Positions 57,076 through 64,000 of a stretch of DNA of 64,000 nt are shown here, one piece after another. The stretch is from Neptunomonas japonica DSM 18939 (GTDB lineage: Bacteria > Pseudomonadota > Gammaproteobacteria > Pseudomonadales > Balneatricaceae). The DNA lies in assembly GCF_000422765.1 (NCBI RefSeq), contig NZ_AUGR01000001.1, positions 124,001 to 188,000 of the forward strand, given 5' to 3'. Both the position numbers and the translations under genes were made by a program. Under the pieces are notes generated by a model that ran no database searches, had not been told where the DNA came from, and was given only the letters and a program-made list of their open reading frames with translations. How positions within the stretch are numbered: the first letter of the stretch is position 1; every line of letters begins with the position of its first letter.

Positions 57076-57450
57076 CTAAGCTTTCGTGTTTACAAATCTT
57101 TGTTCAAGGTAGCGGATGATATCGTTCGACTCATACATCCAGCTCACGCCGCCATCATTATTAGTAATGCGTAAACAAGGTACTTTGATGCGTCCCCCTT
57201 GTTCTAGTAGCTCTTGGCGGAATGTTTCATTGTTTTTGGCATCGCGCAGTTCAATATCAAGAGAGTAGCGCTTCATCGCACGGCGCACTTTGACGCAAAA
57301 AGGGCAGGCATGAAATTGGTAAAGTGCCAATTGATGTGTCTGTTTATCGGTTTGAGCCTGTTCGTCTGCAGTGCGTTTGAGTCCACGAGGAGTTGTCAGA
57401 AAATTAATGGTCAGAATTAGTTTGCCTAGGAACCAGCGAATAAAAGCCAT
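57076..57450 (-). CDS. Glutaredoxin-like (GST N-terminal) thiol protein
   Basis: The 124-residue protein has a hydrophobic N-terminus (about 3-19), a short linker, and a thioredoxin-fold domain with CPFC at residues 49-52 (LYQFHACPFCVKVRRAM), the cis-Pro region KVPCLRI and ESNDIIRYLEQRF. It resembles membrane-anchored glutaredoxins/GST N-domains. The physiological partner is unknown. Confidence 0.87.
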   Translation of the reverse strand: MAFIRWFLGKLILTINFLTTPRGLKRTADEQAQTDKQTHQLALYQFHACPFCVKVRRAMKRYSLDIELRDAKNNETFRQELLEQGGRIKVPCLRITNNDGGVSWMYESNDIIRYLEQRFVNTKA

Positions 57451-57589
57451 CTCTAAAAGTCTCAGCTATCAAGGTAGAAAGGCGCGTAGCTTATCATGTT
57501 CAGCGATTAATGATCATCTATTGGCTGTTATGAATGCTCTTCTTGTCTAAGTGATAGACTTTCAAGTGTGTTTTGGCCTCAGTTCAGAG

Positions 57590-57595
57590 TATAAT
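57590..57595 (+). promoter_or_regulatory. Probable -10 element of glyA promoter
   Basis: A perfect TATAAT lies 61 nt before glyA; the -35 position (TGTGTT with 17-nt spacing) matches poorly, so activation or a relaxed promoter is likely. A small CCGGA-N5-TCCGG hairpin follows in the leader (57612-57626). Confidence 0.4.
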
Positions 57596-57655
57596 GCGCT
57601 CCTTTTTTAAAGGCCGGATGCCATCCGGGTGAGACCAGTAACTTAGGGGATAGCT

Positions 57656-58912
57656 ATGTTTAGCAAAGATATGTCAATTGCCGATTTTGATACTGATCTG
57701 TGGTCAGCAATGCAGTCTGAAGCCACACGTCAGGAAGAGCACATCGAGCTGATTGCTTCTGAAAATTATACCAGCCCACGAGTGATGGAAGCTCAGGGAT
57801 CTGTACTGACTAATAAATATGCTGAAGGTTATCCTAATAAGCGTTACTACGGTGGTTGTGAGTACGTTGATGTTGTAGAGCAACTGGCCATTGATCGTGC
57901 TTGTGAACTTTTTGATGCAACTTATGCCAACGTGCAGCCTCATTCAGGTTCGCAAGCTAATGCTGCTGTTTTTATGGCGTTGTGCAAGCCCGGTGATACT
58001 ATTTTGGGTATGAGTCTTGCTCATGGTGGTCATTTAACCCATGGCTCAGCTGTGTCTTTTTCAGGCCGTATTTATAATGCGGTTCAATACGGTTTAAATG
58101 CAGAAACAGGTGAAATTGATTACGCCGAAGTTGAGCGTTTAGCGCTTGAGCATAAACCTAAGATGATTGTTGCTGGTTTCTCTGCGTATTCTGGCATTGT
58201 TGATTGGCAGCGTTTCCGCGATATCGCGGATAAAGTAGGTGCATATCTGTTTGTTGATATGGCACATGTTGCTGGTTTAGTTGCCGCCGGTGTATATCCA
58301 TCACCAATGCAGTACGCGGATGTTGTGACGACCACAACGCACAAAACCTTAGGCGGCCCGCGCGGTGGTTTGATTTTGTCTGCTCGTGCAGATGAAGACT
58401 TGCAGAAGAAGCTGAATTTTGCTGTTTTCCCTGAGTCTCAGGGTGGTCCTTTGATGCATGTTATTGCAGGTAAAGCGGTTTGCTTTAAAGAAGCAATGCA
58501 GCCTGAGTGGAAAGCATACCAGGCGCAGGTTGTGAAGAATGCACAGGCAATGGCTGAAACGTTTAAGTCTCGCGGCATTAATATTGTTTCTGACGGAACA
58601 GAGAATCATCTGTTCTTAATGGACCTGATTGACAAAGATTACAGTGGTAAAGATGCTGATGCTGCCTTAGGTCGTGCAAACATTACAGTGAACAAAAACT
58701 CTGTTCCTAATGATCCACGTTCACCGTTTGTGACATCGGGTCTTCGTATCGGAACACCTGCGGTAACACGTCGTGGTTTTAAAGAGGCAGAAGTTACTCA
58801 GTTAACTAACTGGATCTGTGATGTTCTTGATGACATTACTAATGAAGAAACGAGTGCACGTGTAAAAGCTCAAGTGCTCGATATCTGTAGCCGTTTCCCT
58901 GTTTATAAATAG
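57656..58912 (+). CDS. glyA: Serine hydroxymethyltransferase
   Basis: This PLP enzyme converts serine and tetrahydrofolate to glycine and methylene-THF. The 418-residue product has [31 protein letters not shown], and the PLP-lysine motif [14 protein letters not shown] (Lys about 230). Length is normal. The start has AGGGGA upstream. A strong terminator follows. Confidence 0.97.
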   Translation: MFSKDMSIADFDTDLWSAMQSEATRQEEHIELIASENYTSPRVMEAQGSVLTNKYAEGYPNKRYYGGCEYVDVVEQLAIDRACELFDATYANVQPHSGSQANAAVFMALCKPGDTILGMSLAHGGHLTHGSAVSFSGRIYNAVQYGLNAETGEIDYAEVERLALEHKPKMIVAGFSAYSGIVDWQRFRDIADKVGAYLFVDMAHVAGLVAAGVYPSPMQYADVVTTTTHKTLGGPRGGLILSARADEDLQKKLNFAVFPESQGGPLMHVIAGKAVCFKEAMQPEWKAYQAQVVKNAQAMAETFKSRGINIVSDGTENHLFLMDLIDKDYSGKDADAALGRANITVNKNSVPNDPRSPFVTSGLRIGTPAVTRRGFKEAEVTQLTNWICDVLDDITNEETSARVKAQVLDICSRFPVYK

Positions 58913-58954
58913 CATTTCAGTTTATAAATAAGCGCTAAATCAGGTAGAATAGAC

Positions 58955-58980
58955 GGGCGACTGAAAGGTCGCCCTTTTTT
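58955..58980 (+). terminator. Terminator of glyA
   Basis: GGGCGAC (58955-58961) pairs with GTCGCCC (58968-58974) and is followed by six T residues. Confidence 0.9.
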
Positions 58981-59075
58981 GCGTTACAGGTTATGAATTA
59001 GTTATATACACCGCTCTTTATCTTGAGTAAGACACGCACTGTTTTACTTACGCTCTTTAATGACAGGATTTCACT

Positions 59076-59588
59076 ATGCATTGTCCCTTTTGTGGCGCCA
59101 ATGAAACCAAAGTAGTCGACTCGCGCCTCGTGGCTGAAGGCCAACAGGTTCGTAGAAGACGTGAATGTATTGCCTGTCATGAGCGCTATACCACTTTTGA
59201 AATTGCTGAACTCCTCATGCCTCGTCTAATTAAAGCAGACGGGTCACGTCAACCTTTTGATGAAGACAAACTCCGCGCTGGAATTCAACGCGCGTTAGAA
59301 AAACGCCCTGTCAGCGTTGAAGCTGTCGAAGCTTGCATTAACCATATAAAGCACCGTTTACGTGCCACTGGCGAAAGAGAGTTACCATCACGCCAATTAG
59401 GCGAAGAGGTGATGGCTGCACTGCGTAAGCTGGATCAAGTCGCTTATGTCAGGTTTGCATCTGTTTATCGCAGTTTCCAGGATATCAATGAGTTCCGTGA
59501 AGAGATCGAGCGCCTGTCTGAAGATGAGACGCTTGAAGGCCAAGCGCCTAAAGTTCTTGTCTCTAAAGATAAAGTACTAGAGGGCTAG
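59076..59588 (+). CDS. nrdR: Transcriptional repressor NrdR
   Basis: NrdR represses ribonucleotide reductase genes through an ATP-cone nucleotide sensor. The 170-residue product has the zinc-ribbon cysteines 3, 6, 31 and 34 and the ATP-cone from about residue 49 ([17 protein letters not shown]). It heads the riboflavin operon, with ribD only 3 nt away. This is the usual association in gammaproteobacteria. Confidence 0.97.
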   Translation: MHCPFCGANETKVVDSRLVAEGQQVRRRRECIACHERYTTFEIAELLMPRLIKADGSRQPFDEDKLRAGIQRALEKRPVSVEAVEACINHIKHRLRATGERELPSRQLGEEVMAALRKLDQVAYVRFASVYRSFQDINEFREEIERLSEDETLEGQAPKVLVSKDKVLEG

Positions 59589-59591
59589 GCG

Positions 59592-60752
59592 GTGCCTGAT
59601 TGGAGTGTAGAAGATACTAGCTATATGGCTGAGGCTATCCAGCTTGCCAAGCAAGGACTGTACACCACGGAACCTAATCCGAGAGTCGGTTGTGTTGTGG
59701 TGAAAGGCGGTGAAGTGGTCGGTCGTGGCTTTCATTACCGTGCAGGTGAAGGGCACGCCGAAGTTAATGCGCTTAAGCAAGCGGGAGAAGCGGCCCGTGG
59801 TGCAACGGCGTATGTCACATTAGAGCCTTGCAGCCATTACGGAAGAACCCCTCCATGCGCTGAAGGCTTAATCAATGCGGGCATTGCTCGGGTTGTGAGT
59901 GCCATGCAGGACCCTAACCCTGAAGTAGCAGGGCGAGGTATACAAATGCTTCAGTCGGCAGGTATTGAGTGCAGTACTGGCTTATTAGGTAAACAAGCGG
60001 CGGAGTTGAACCCGGGCTTTATTAAACGCATGGAGACCGGACTGCCATGGGTAAGGGTCAAGCTAGCGATGAGCCTTGATGGGCGCACAGCGATGAGCAG
60101 CGGTGAATCCCAATGGATCACCGGGAGCGCAGCTCGTGGTGATGTACAGCGATTAAGAGCCAGGAGTTCTGCCATTGTTACGGGCATTGGATCGATACAA
60201 ATAGATGATTCTTCTTTGACGATCCGTGAGACAGAATTAGGCTTAGAAAATGCTACGGATATTGTTAAGCAACAGCCACTTCGTGTGGTGCTTGATAATT
60301 CTGGAAAGATGGATTCTGGTGCTAAAATTTTACAGCAACCTGGCCGTACTTTATGGGTAACTCAGGGTGAGCGTGATATGCCACACGCTGAAGTGCTTGC
60401 GGCTCAACAGTGTGATGGCCAGATTGATTTAGAATGGCTATTACGTCATCTGGCATCGTCGGAACAGTGCAATGAGGTGCTGGTTGAAGCCGGTGCTACA
60501 TTGGCAGGAGCATTTGTTGAAGCGGGGTTAGTCGACGAGCTAGTTGTATATATGGCATCCACAATCTTGGGTTCCAATGCCCGCCCTTTATTACATTTGC
60601 CCCTAGATCAAATGAACCAACAATTACGGTTATCAATGACTGATTGTCGGCAATTGGGTGATGACCTTCGTATGACTTACTGTTTTCTTGATAGTGTGAG
60701 TAGTTCCTGTAACACCTCCCGAAATAACGTAGCTAATGAGGTGTCAGTTTAA
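59592..60752 (+). CDS. ribD: Bifunctional riboflavin deaminase/reductase RibD
   Basis: It carries out the second and third steps of riboflavin synthesis. The 386-residue product has an N-terminal deaminase domain with zinc ligands His54, Cys79 and Cys88 (GHAEVNAL; PCSHYGRTPPC) and catalytic Glu56. A C-terminal NADPH reductase domain begins near WVRVKLAMSLDGRTA. The start is GTG, 3 nt after nrdR. Its stop overlaps the ribE start by one base. Confidence 0.96.
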   Translation: MPDWSVEDTSYMAEAIQLAKQGLYTTEPNPRVGCVVVKGGEVVGRGFHYRAGEGHAEVNALKQAGEAARGATAYVTLEPCSHYGRTPPCAEGLINAGIARVVSAMQDPNPEVAGRGIQMLQSAGIECSTGLLGKQAAELNPGFIKRMETGLPWVRVKLAMSLDGRTAMSSGESQWITGSAARGDVQRLRARSSAIVTGIGSIQIDDSSLTIRETELGLENATDIVKQQPLRVVLDNSGKMDSGAKILQQPGRTLWVTQGERDMPHAEVLAAQQCDGQIDLEWLLRHLASSEQCNEVLVEAGATLAGAFVEAGLVDELVVYMASTILGSNARPLLHLPLDQMNQQLRLSMTDCRQLGDDLRMTYCFLDSVSSSCNTSRNNVANEVSV

Positions 60753-61420
60753 TGTTTACCGGTATTATTGAAGCCTTGGGGGAAGTCGCAGCACTTGAGC
60801 AAACTCAAGGTGACCTTCGTCTTTATATTAGAACGGGCACGTTAGATCTATCAGATGTGCAGTTGGGCGATAGCATTGCGACCAACGGTGTGTGCTTAAC
60901 GGCCGTTGAGCTACCTGGTGATGGATTTTGGGCGGATGTATCGCGGGAGTCCTTGGCGCATACCCGGTTGGAGTCTTTGAAAGTGGGGGAACGCGTTAAC
61001 TTAGAAAAAGCCTTAATACCGACAAGCCGTTTAGGTGGGCATATTGTGACAGGGCATGTTGATGGTATTGGTGAAGTAGTTGAGCGACGTGAAGATGCGC
61101 GTTCAATCCACCTGGTGGTTGAAGCCCCTGTGTCTTTATCAAAGTATATTGCTGGCAAAGGTTCGATCACTGTTGATGGTGTTAGCTTGACGGTTAATAG
61201 CGTGCAAGGAGCCTTGTTGTCGCTGAATATTGTGCCACACACGGCGAAGCAGACACTACTTGATCAATATGTAACAGGCAGTAAGGTTCACTTAGAAGTA
61301 GATATCATCGCTCGTTATATGGAGCGCCTTCTAATGACCGGCCAAACAGAACATACGCAAGAAGAACAAAGTGGATTAACGCTGGCGACGCTAGCGGAAA
61401 ATGGTTATATGAAGCGTTAA
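60752..61420 (+). CDS. ribE: Riboflavin synthase, alpha chain
   Basis: It dismutates two lumazine molecules into riboflavin. The 222-residue protein begins MFTGIIEALGEV and contains the two similar lumazine-binding barrels (first with GVCLTAVEL, second with GHIVTGHVDGIGEV and GVSLTVNSV). Translationally coupled to ribD. Confidence 0.96.
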   Translation: MFTGIIEALGEVAALEQTQGDLRLYIRTGTLDLSDVQLGDSIATNGVCLTAVELPGDGFWADVSRESLAHTRLESLKVGERVNLEKALIPTSRLGGHIVTGHVDGIGEVVERREDARSIHLVVEAPVSLSKYIAGKGSITVDGVSLTVNSVQGALLSLNIVPHTAKQTLLDQYVTGSKVHLEVDIIARYMERLLMTGQTEHTQEEQSGLTLATLAENGYMKR

Positions 61421-61442
61421 AAGCTTACAAGACAGGAAGATA

Positions 61443-62564
61443 ATGATGGAGCTAAATAGCCCACAAGAACTGATTGAAGATATTCGCCAGGGTAAAATGG
61501 TCATCCTGATGGATGATGAAGATCGCGAAAATGAGGGCGATATTGTTATCGCGGCTGATCAGGTTCGTGCTGAAGATATTAACTTTATGGCGATGCACGC
61601 GCGCGGTTTAATTTGCCTAACATTAACGCGTGAACGCTGTGAGCAGTTGAACCTACCATTGATGGTTCAAAGTAATGGCGCTCAGTTCTCGACGAACTTC
61701 ACCATGTCTATTGAAGCAGCGACGGGCGTTACGACGGGTATCTCTGCAGCTGATCGTGCTCACACGGTTCGTGTAGCGGTAAAAGGCGATGCTAAAGCTG
61801 AAGATATTGTACAACCCGGTCATATTTTCCCATTGATGGCGCAACCCGGTGGTGTGCTTAGCCGCGCGGGACATACAGAGGCAGGTTGTGATCTTGCGCG
61901 TATGGCTGGCTTAACCCCAGCAGCTGCAATCGTTGAAATTATGAACGATGATGGCACGATGGCGCGCCGTCCTGATCTAGAGAAGTTTGCAGAAAAGCAT
62001 AATTTGAAGATCGGTACTATTGCTGACCTCATTCATTATCGTACAACTAACGAGCGCACAGTAGAAAAAGCTGATGAAGGCGTTTTGACGACAGAATACG
62101 GTGATTTTAACTACACGACTTATCATGACACTATTCAGAATGTCACTCATATGGCGTTAGTTAAGGGCCATATTAAGCCTGATGAGGCCACGATTGTTCG
62201 TGTGCATGTGCGTGGTGACGTACTTCGTGACTTAGTGGGTGTGAACCGCGATGGTGATTCTAAATGGACAATGCACCGTGCATTAGAATATGTCGCTAAG
62301 GAAGAGCAGGGTGTTGTTCTGCTGCTGGATAACGGTCAGCGTGAAGATCTGGGTACAGCGTTAGATCGTGTACTGGGTAAACAGCCCAAAACACGCGCAG
62401 CTAACTTTAGTTCGTCTGGTGCTTATTTGACGGTGGGCACAGGGTCCCAAATTTTGCGTGATTTAGGTGTAGGTAAGATGCGTTTACTTAGCTCTCCTAT
62501 CAAATTTAATGCAATTTCTGGTTTTGATCTGGAAATTGTTGAATACATCCCCTGCGATGAGTAA
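61443..62564 (+). CDS. ribB: 3,4-DHBP synthase with degenerate GTP cyclohydrolase II domain (RibBX)
   Basis: The N-terminal half (about 1-205) is a complete 3,4-dihydroxy-2-butanone 4-phosphate synthase, with MDDEDRENEGDIV, RAGHTEAGCDLARM and the usual acidic site. The C-terminal half (about 206-373) aligns in outline with RibA. It lacks the Cys-rich zinc site (the HSECxTGD...CDCG region reads VHVRGDVLRDLVGVNRDG). GTP cyclohydrolase II activity is therefore not expected, and a separate ribA should exist elsewhere. This matches the RibBX type described in gammaproteobacteria. Either of two adjacent ATGs may be the start. Confidence 0.93.
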   Translation: MMELNSPQELIEDIRQGKMVILMDDEDRENEGDIVIAADQVRAEDINFMAMHARGLICLTLTRERCEQLNLPLMVQSNGAQFSTNFTMSIEAATGVTTGISAADRAHTVRVAVKGDAKAEDIVQPGHIFPLMAQPGGVLSRAGHTEAGCDLARMAGLTPAAAIVEIMNDDGTMARRPDLEKFAEKHNLKIGTIADLIHYRTTNERTVEKADEGVLTTEYGDFNYTTYHDTIQNVTHMALVKGHIKPDEATIVRVHVRGDVLRDLVGVNRDGDSKWTMHRALEYVAKEEQGVVLLLDNGQREDLGTALDRVLGKQPKTRAANFSSSGAYLTVGTGSQILRDLGVGKMRLLSSPIKFNAISGFDLEIVEYIPCDE

Positions 62565-62580
62565 TTAACAGGAATATATT

Positions 62581-63054
62581 ATGTCAGTACAGATTATTGA
62601 AGGTGACTTCGTTTCCGCTGATGGTAACTATGCCATCGTAGTAGGCCGTTTCAACGCATTTGTGGTTGAAAGCTTGTTAGAAGGTGCACTGGATACACTT
62701 AAACGCCATGGTGTTAAAGAAGAGAATATTCGTGTTGTGCGTGTACCAGGGGCATTCGAAGTTCCTTTGGTTGTACAAAAAATTGCTCAACAGAAGAAAG
62801 ATGATGCCATTATCGCTTTAGGTGCGGTTATTCGTGGTGGCACACCTCACTTTGAGTATGTATCAGCTGAGAGTTCTAAAGGTATTGCTCAAGTAGCAAT
62901 GGATTCTGGAATTCCAGTCGCTAACGGTATTTTGACAGTTAATAGTATTGAACAAGCGATTGAACGTTCAGGTACTAAAGCGGGAAATAAAGGCGCTGAA
63001 GCAGCGTTATCTGCACTAGAAATGGTTAGCTTACTGCGTAACCTTGAGGCGTAA
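62581..63054 (+). CDS. ribH: 6,7-dimethyl-8-ribityllumazine synthase
   Basis: It joins DHBP and the pyrimidine intermediate to make lumazine. The 157-residue product has [38 protein letters not shown] and GILTV, the standard active-site set. It lies 16 nt after ribBX and 5 nt before nusB. Confidence 0.96.
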   Translation: MSVQIIEGDFVSADGNYAIVVGRFNAFVVESLLEGALDTLKRHGVKEENIRVVRVPGAFEVPLVVQKIAQQKKDDAIIALGAVIRGGTPHFEYVSAESSKGIAQVAMDSGIPVANGILTVNSIEQAIERSGTKAGNKGAEAALSALEMVSLLRNLEA

Positions 63055-63059
63055 TTGGA

Positions 63060-63542
63060 ATGACAGAAGAAAGCTCACCAGCTCCACGTAAAGCTAAAAA
63101 AACATCATTAACGGCACAGCGTCGTTCCGCTCGTGGTTTTGCTTTACAAGCCTTGTATCAGTGGCATATGGCTGGACAACCAGTTAACGAAATTGAGGCT
63201 CAGTTTCGTGTTGATAATGATATGGCTGGTACAGATGTTAAGTTGTTTCGTGAAATTTTACAGGGCGTTTCGCATTCCAAGAGCGAATTGGATGAGGCTT
63301 TTCAGCCTTTTCTTGATCGCGGATTGCATGAGTTAGACCCAGTTGAACTGGCAGTGTTACGCATTGGTAGTTATGAACTGATTAACCGTTTAGAAGTACC
63401 TTACCGTGTTGCGATCAATGAAAGCGTTGATTTAGCCAAAACCTTTGGTGCTACAGATAGCCATCGTTATGTGAATGGTATTTTGGATAAGCTAGCTCAA
63501 CGAGTACGCATGGTTGAGATCAGAGGCTCTCGAGGCAAATAA
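63060..63542 (+). CDS. nusB: Transcription antitermination factor NusB
   Basis: NusB with NusE binds boxA RNA in rRNA antitermination. The 160-residue all-helical product has [44 protein letters not shown] and [10 protein letters not shown]. It has a basic N-terminal extension of about 20 residues ([15 protein letters not shown]). It follows ribH, the conserved order. Confidence 0.96.
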   Translation: MTEESSPAPRKAKKTSLTAQRRSARGFALQALYQWHMAGQPVNEIEAQFRVDNDMAGTDVKLFREILQGVSHSKSELDEAFQPFLDRGLHELDPVELAVLRIGSYELINRLEVPYRVAINESVDLAKTFGATDSHRYVNGILDKLAQRVRMVEIRGSRGK

Positions 63543-63548
63543 ATAGTC

Positions 63549-64000
63549 ATGGATGAGTTTGCACTGATACGCCGTTACTTTCAGCCTTTACAGCAGCCCC
63601 GGCAGGGGACAGCTGAAGAAAGTGTATCGGTAGGTATCGGTGATGATTGTGCGGTGCTTAATGTTCCTGAGGGGCGGCAACTCGTTGTGTCTATCGATAC
63701 GCTGGTTGAAGGGACACATTTTTTAGCGGATACCCCGCCTGAGCAACTCGCCTGGCGGTTACTTGGAGCCTGTGTCAGTGATTTAGCTGCCATGGGGGCA
63801 ACACCTAGTTGGCTGACACTTGCACTGACATTGCCTCATGCAGATGAGGCGTGGGTGAGCGCTTTTTCGGCTGCGCTGTCTGAAGCTACTCAGCTCTACC
63901 GCATTCGGTTGGTGGGTGGTGACACGACACGTGGGCCGCTGACATTAACGGCACAGGTTCATGGCTTTGTTAAAACAGATACTGCGTTGCTACGAAGCAA
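63549..64000 (+). CDS. thiL: Thiamine-monophosphate kinase, 3' end outside window
   Basis: It phosphorylates thiamine monophosphate to the diphosphate. The visible 150 residues begin MDEFALIRRYFQPL and contain VGIGDDCAVL, VSIDTLVEGTHF, CVSDLAAMGATPSWLTLAL and LVGGDTTRGPLTL. These are the ATP/Mg-binding aspartates of ThiL. The frame is open to the window end. It starts 6 nt after nusB. Confidence 0.95.
   Translation, partial: MDEFALIRRYFQPLQQPRQGTAEESVSVGIGDDCAVLNVPEGRQLVVSIDTLVEGTHFLADTPPEQLAWRLLGACVSDLAAMGATPSWLTLALTLPHADEAWVSAFSAALSEATQLYRIRLVGGDTTRGPLTLTAQVHGFVKTDTALLRS

Noticed and set aside
57480-57655. Glycine or folate riboswitch upstream of glyA
   Set aside because: Only a small CCGGA/TCCGG hairpin is visible; no aptamer core was recognised.
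58981-59075. FMN riboswitch upstream of the riboflavin operon
   Set aside because: The 95-nt gap before nrdR and the 22-nt gap before ribBX are too short and lack the conserved FMN element sequences.

Overview
The window is ordinary chromosome of a gammaproteobacterium, most likely a marine Oceanospirillales relative (Oceanospirillaceae-like). Three things point that way. The first 29 kb keeps the gene order I recall from Pseudomonas aeruginosa: hslU-hslV-SPOR gene-argS-priA-rpmE-nuclease-malic enzyme-ponA-pilMNOPQ-aroKB-damX-gltBD. The base composition is moderate, by eye a little under half G+C. The window also carries tripartite tricarboxylate transport and MapZ-type PilZ genes. No tRNA, rRNA, insertion sequence, prophage or CRISPR array was seen.

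Layout. 1-4.7 kb (minus): DUF971 protein (partial), HslUV protease behind a heat-shock-type promoter, a SPOR protein and ArgS. 4.8-6.8 kb: a chemoreceptor sitting between argS and priA. 6.9-10.3 kb: priA, divergent rpmE, and a secreted nuclease whose start lies inside the rpmE terminator. 10.4-14.2 kb: a short malic enzyme converging on PBP1a. 14.3-19.3 kb: the type IV pilus alignment/secretin operon pilMNOPQ, running on into aroK, aroB and damX. 23-29 kb: glutamate synthase gltBD.

29-46.2 kb looks like an accessory block lying between gltD and hemE, genes that I recall as adjacent in Pseudomonas. It holds a RarD-type exporter; a RidA / FAD amino-acid oxidase / racemase operon; a divergent tripartite tricarboxylate transporter (tctBAC) with a LysR regulator; proline catabolism (putA, a detached PutA C-terminal domain gene, putP); purEK; and an AraC regulator. 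The metabolic theme is uptake and oxidation of amino acids (including probable D-amino or imino acids) and carboxylates.

46.3-64 kb returns to core genes: hemE, a beta-carbonic anhydrase, O-acetylhomoserine sulfhydrylase, radA, a MapZ-like PilZ protein divergent from a large membrane GGDEF-EAL protein, ettA, a glutaredoxin-like protein, glyA, and the operon nrdR-ribD-ribE-ribBX-ribH-nusB-thiL (thiL cut by the window end).

The window links surface behaviour (chemoreceptor, type IV pili, c-di-GMP enzyme and receptor) with amino-acid and carboxylate scavenging. Nothing here is a clear new defence or mobile system. The points most worth a second look are the split PutA, the racemase/oxidase/RidA operon beside a TTT transporter, the RibBX enzyme without the GTP cyclohydrolase zinc ligands, the nuclease start codon inside a terminator hairpin, and the dyad-rich intergenic region upstream of ettA.
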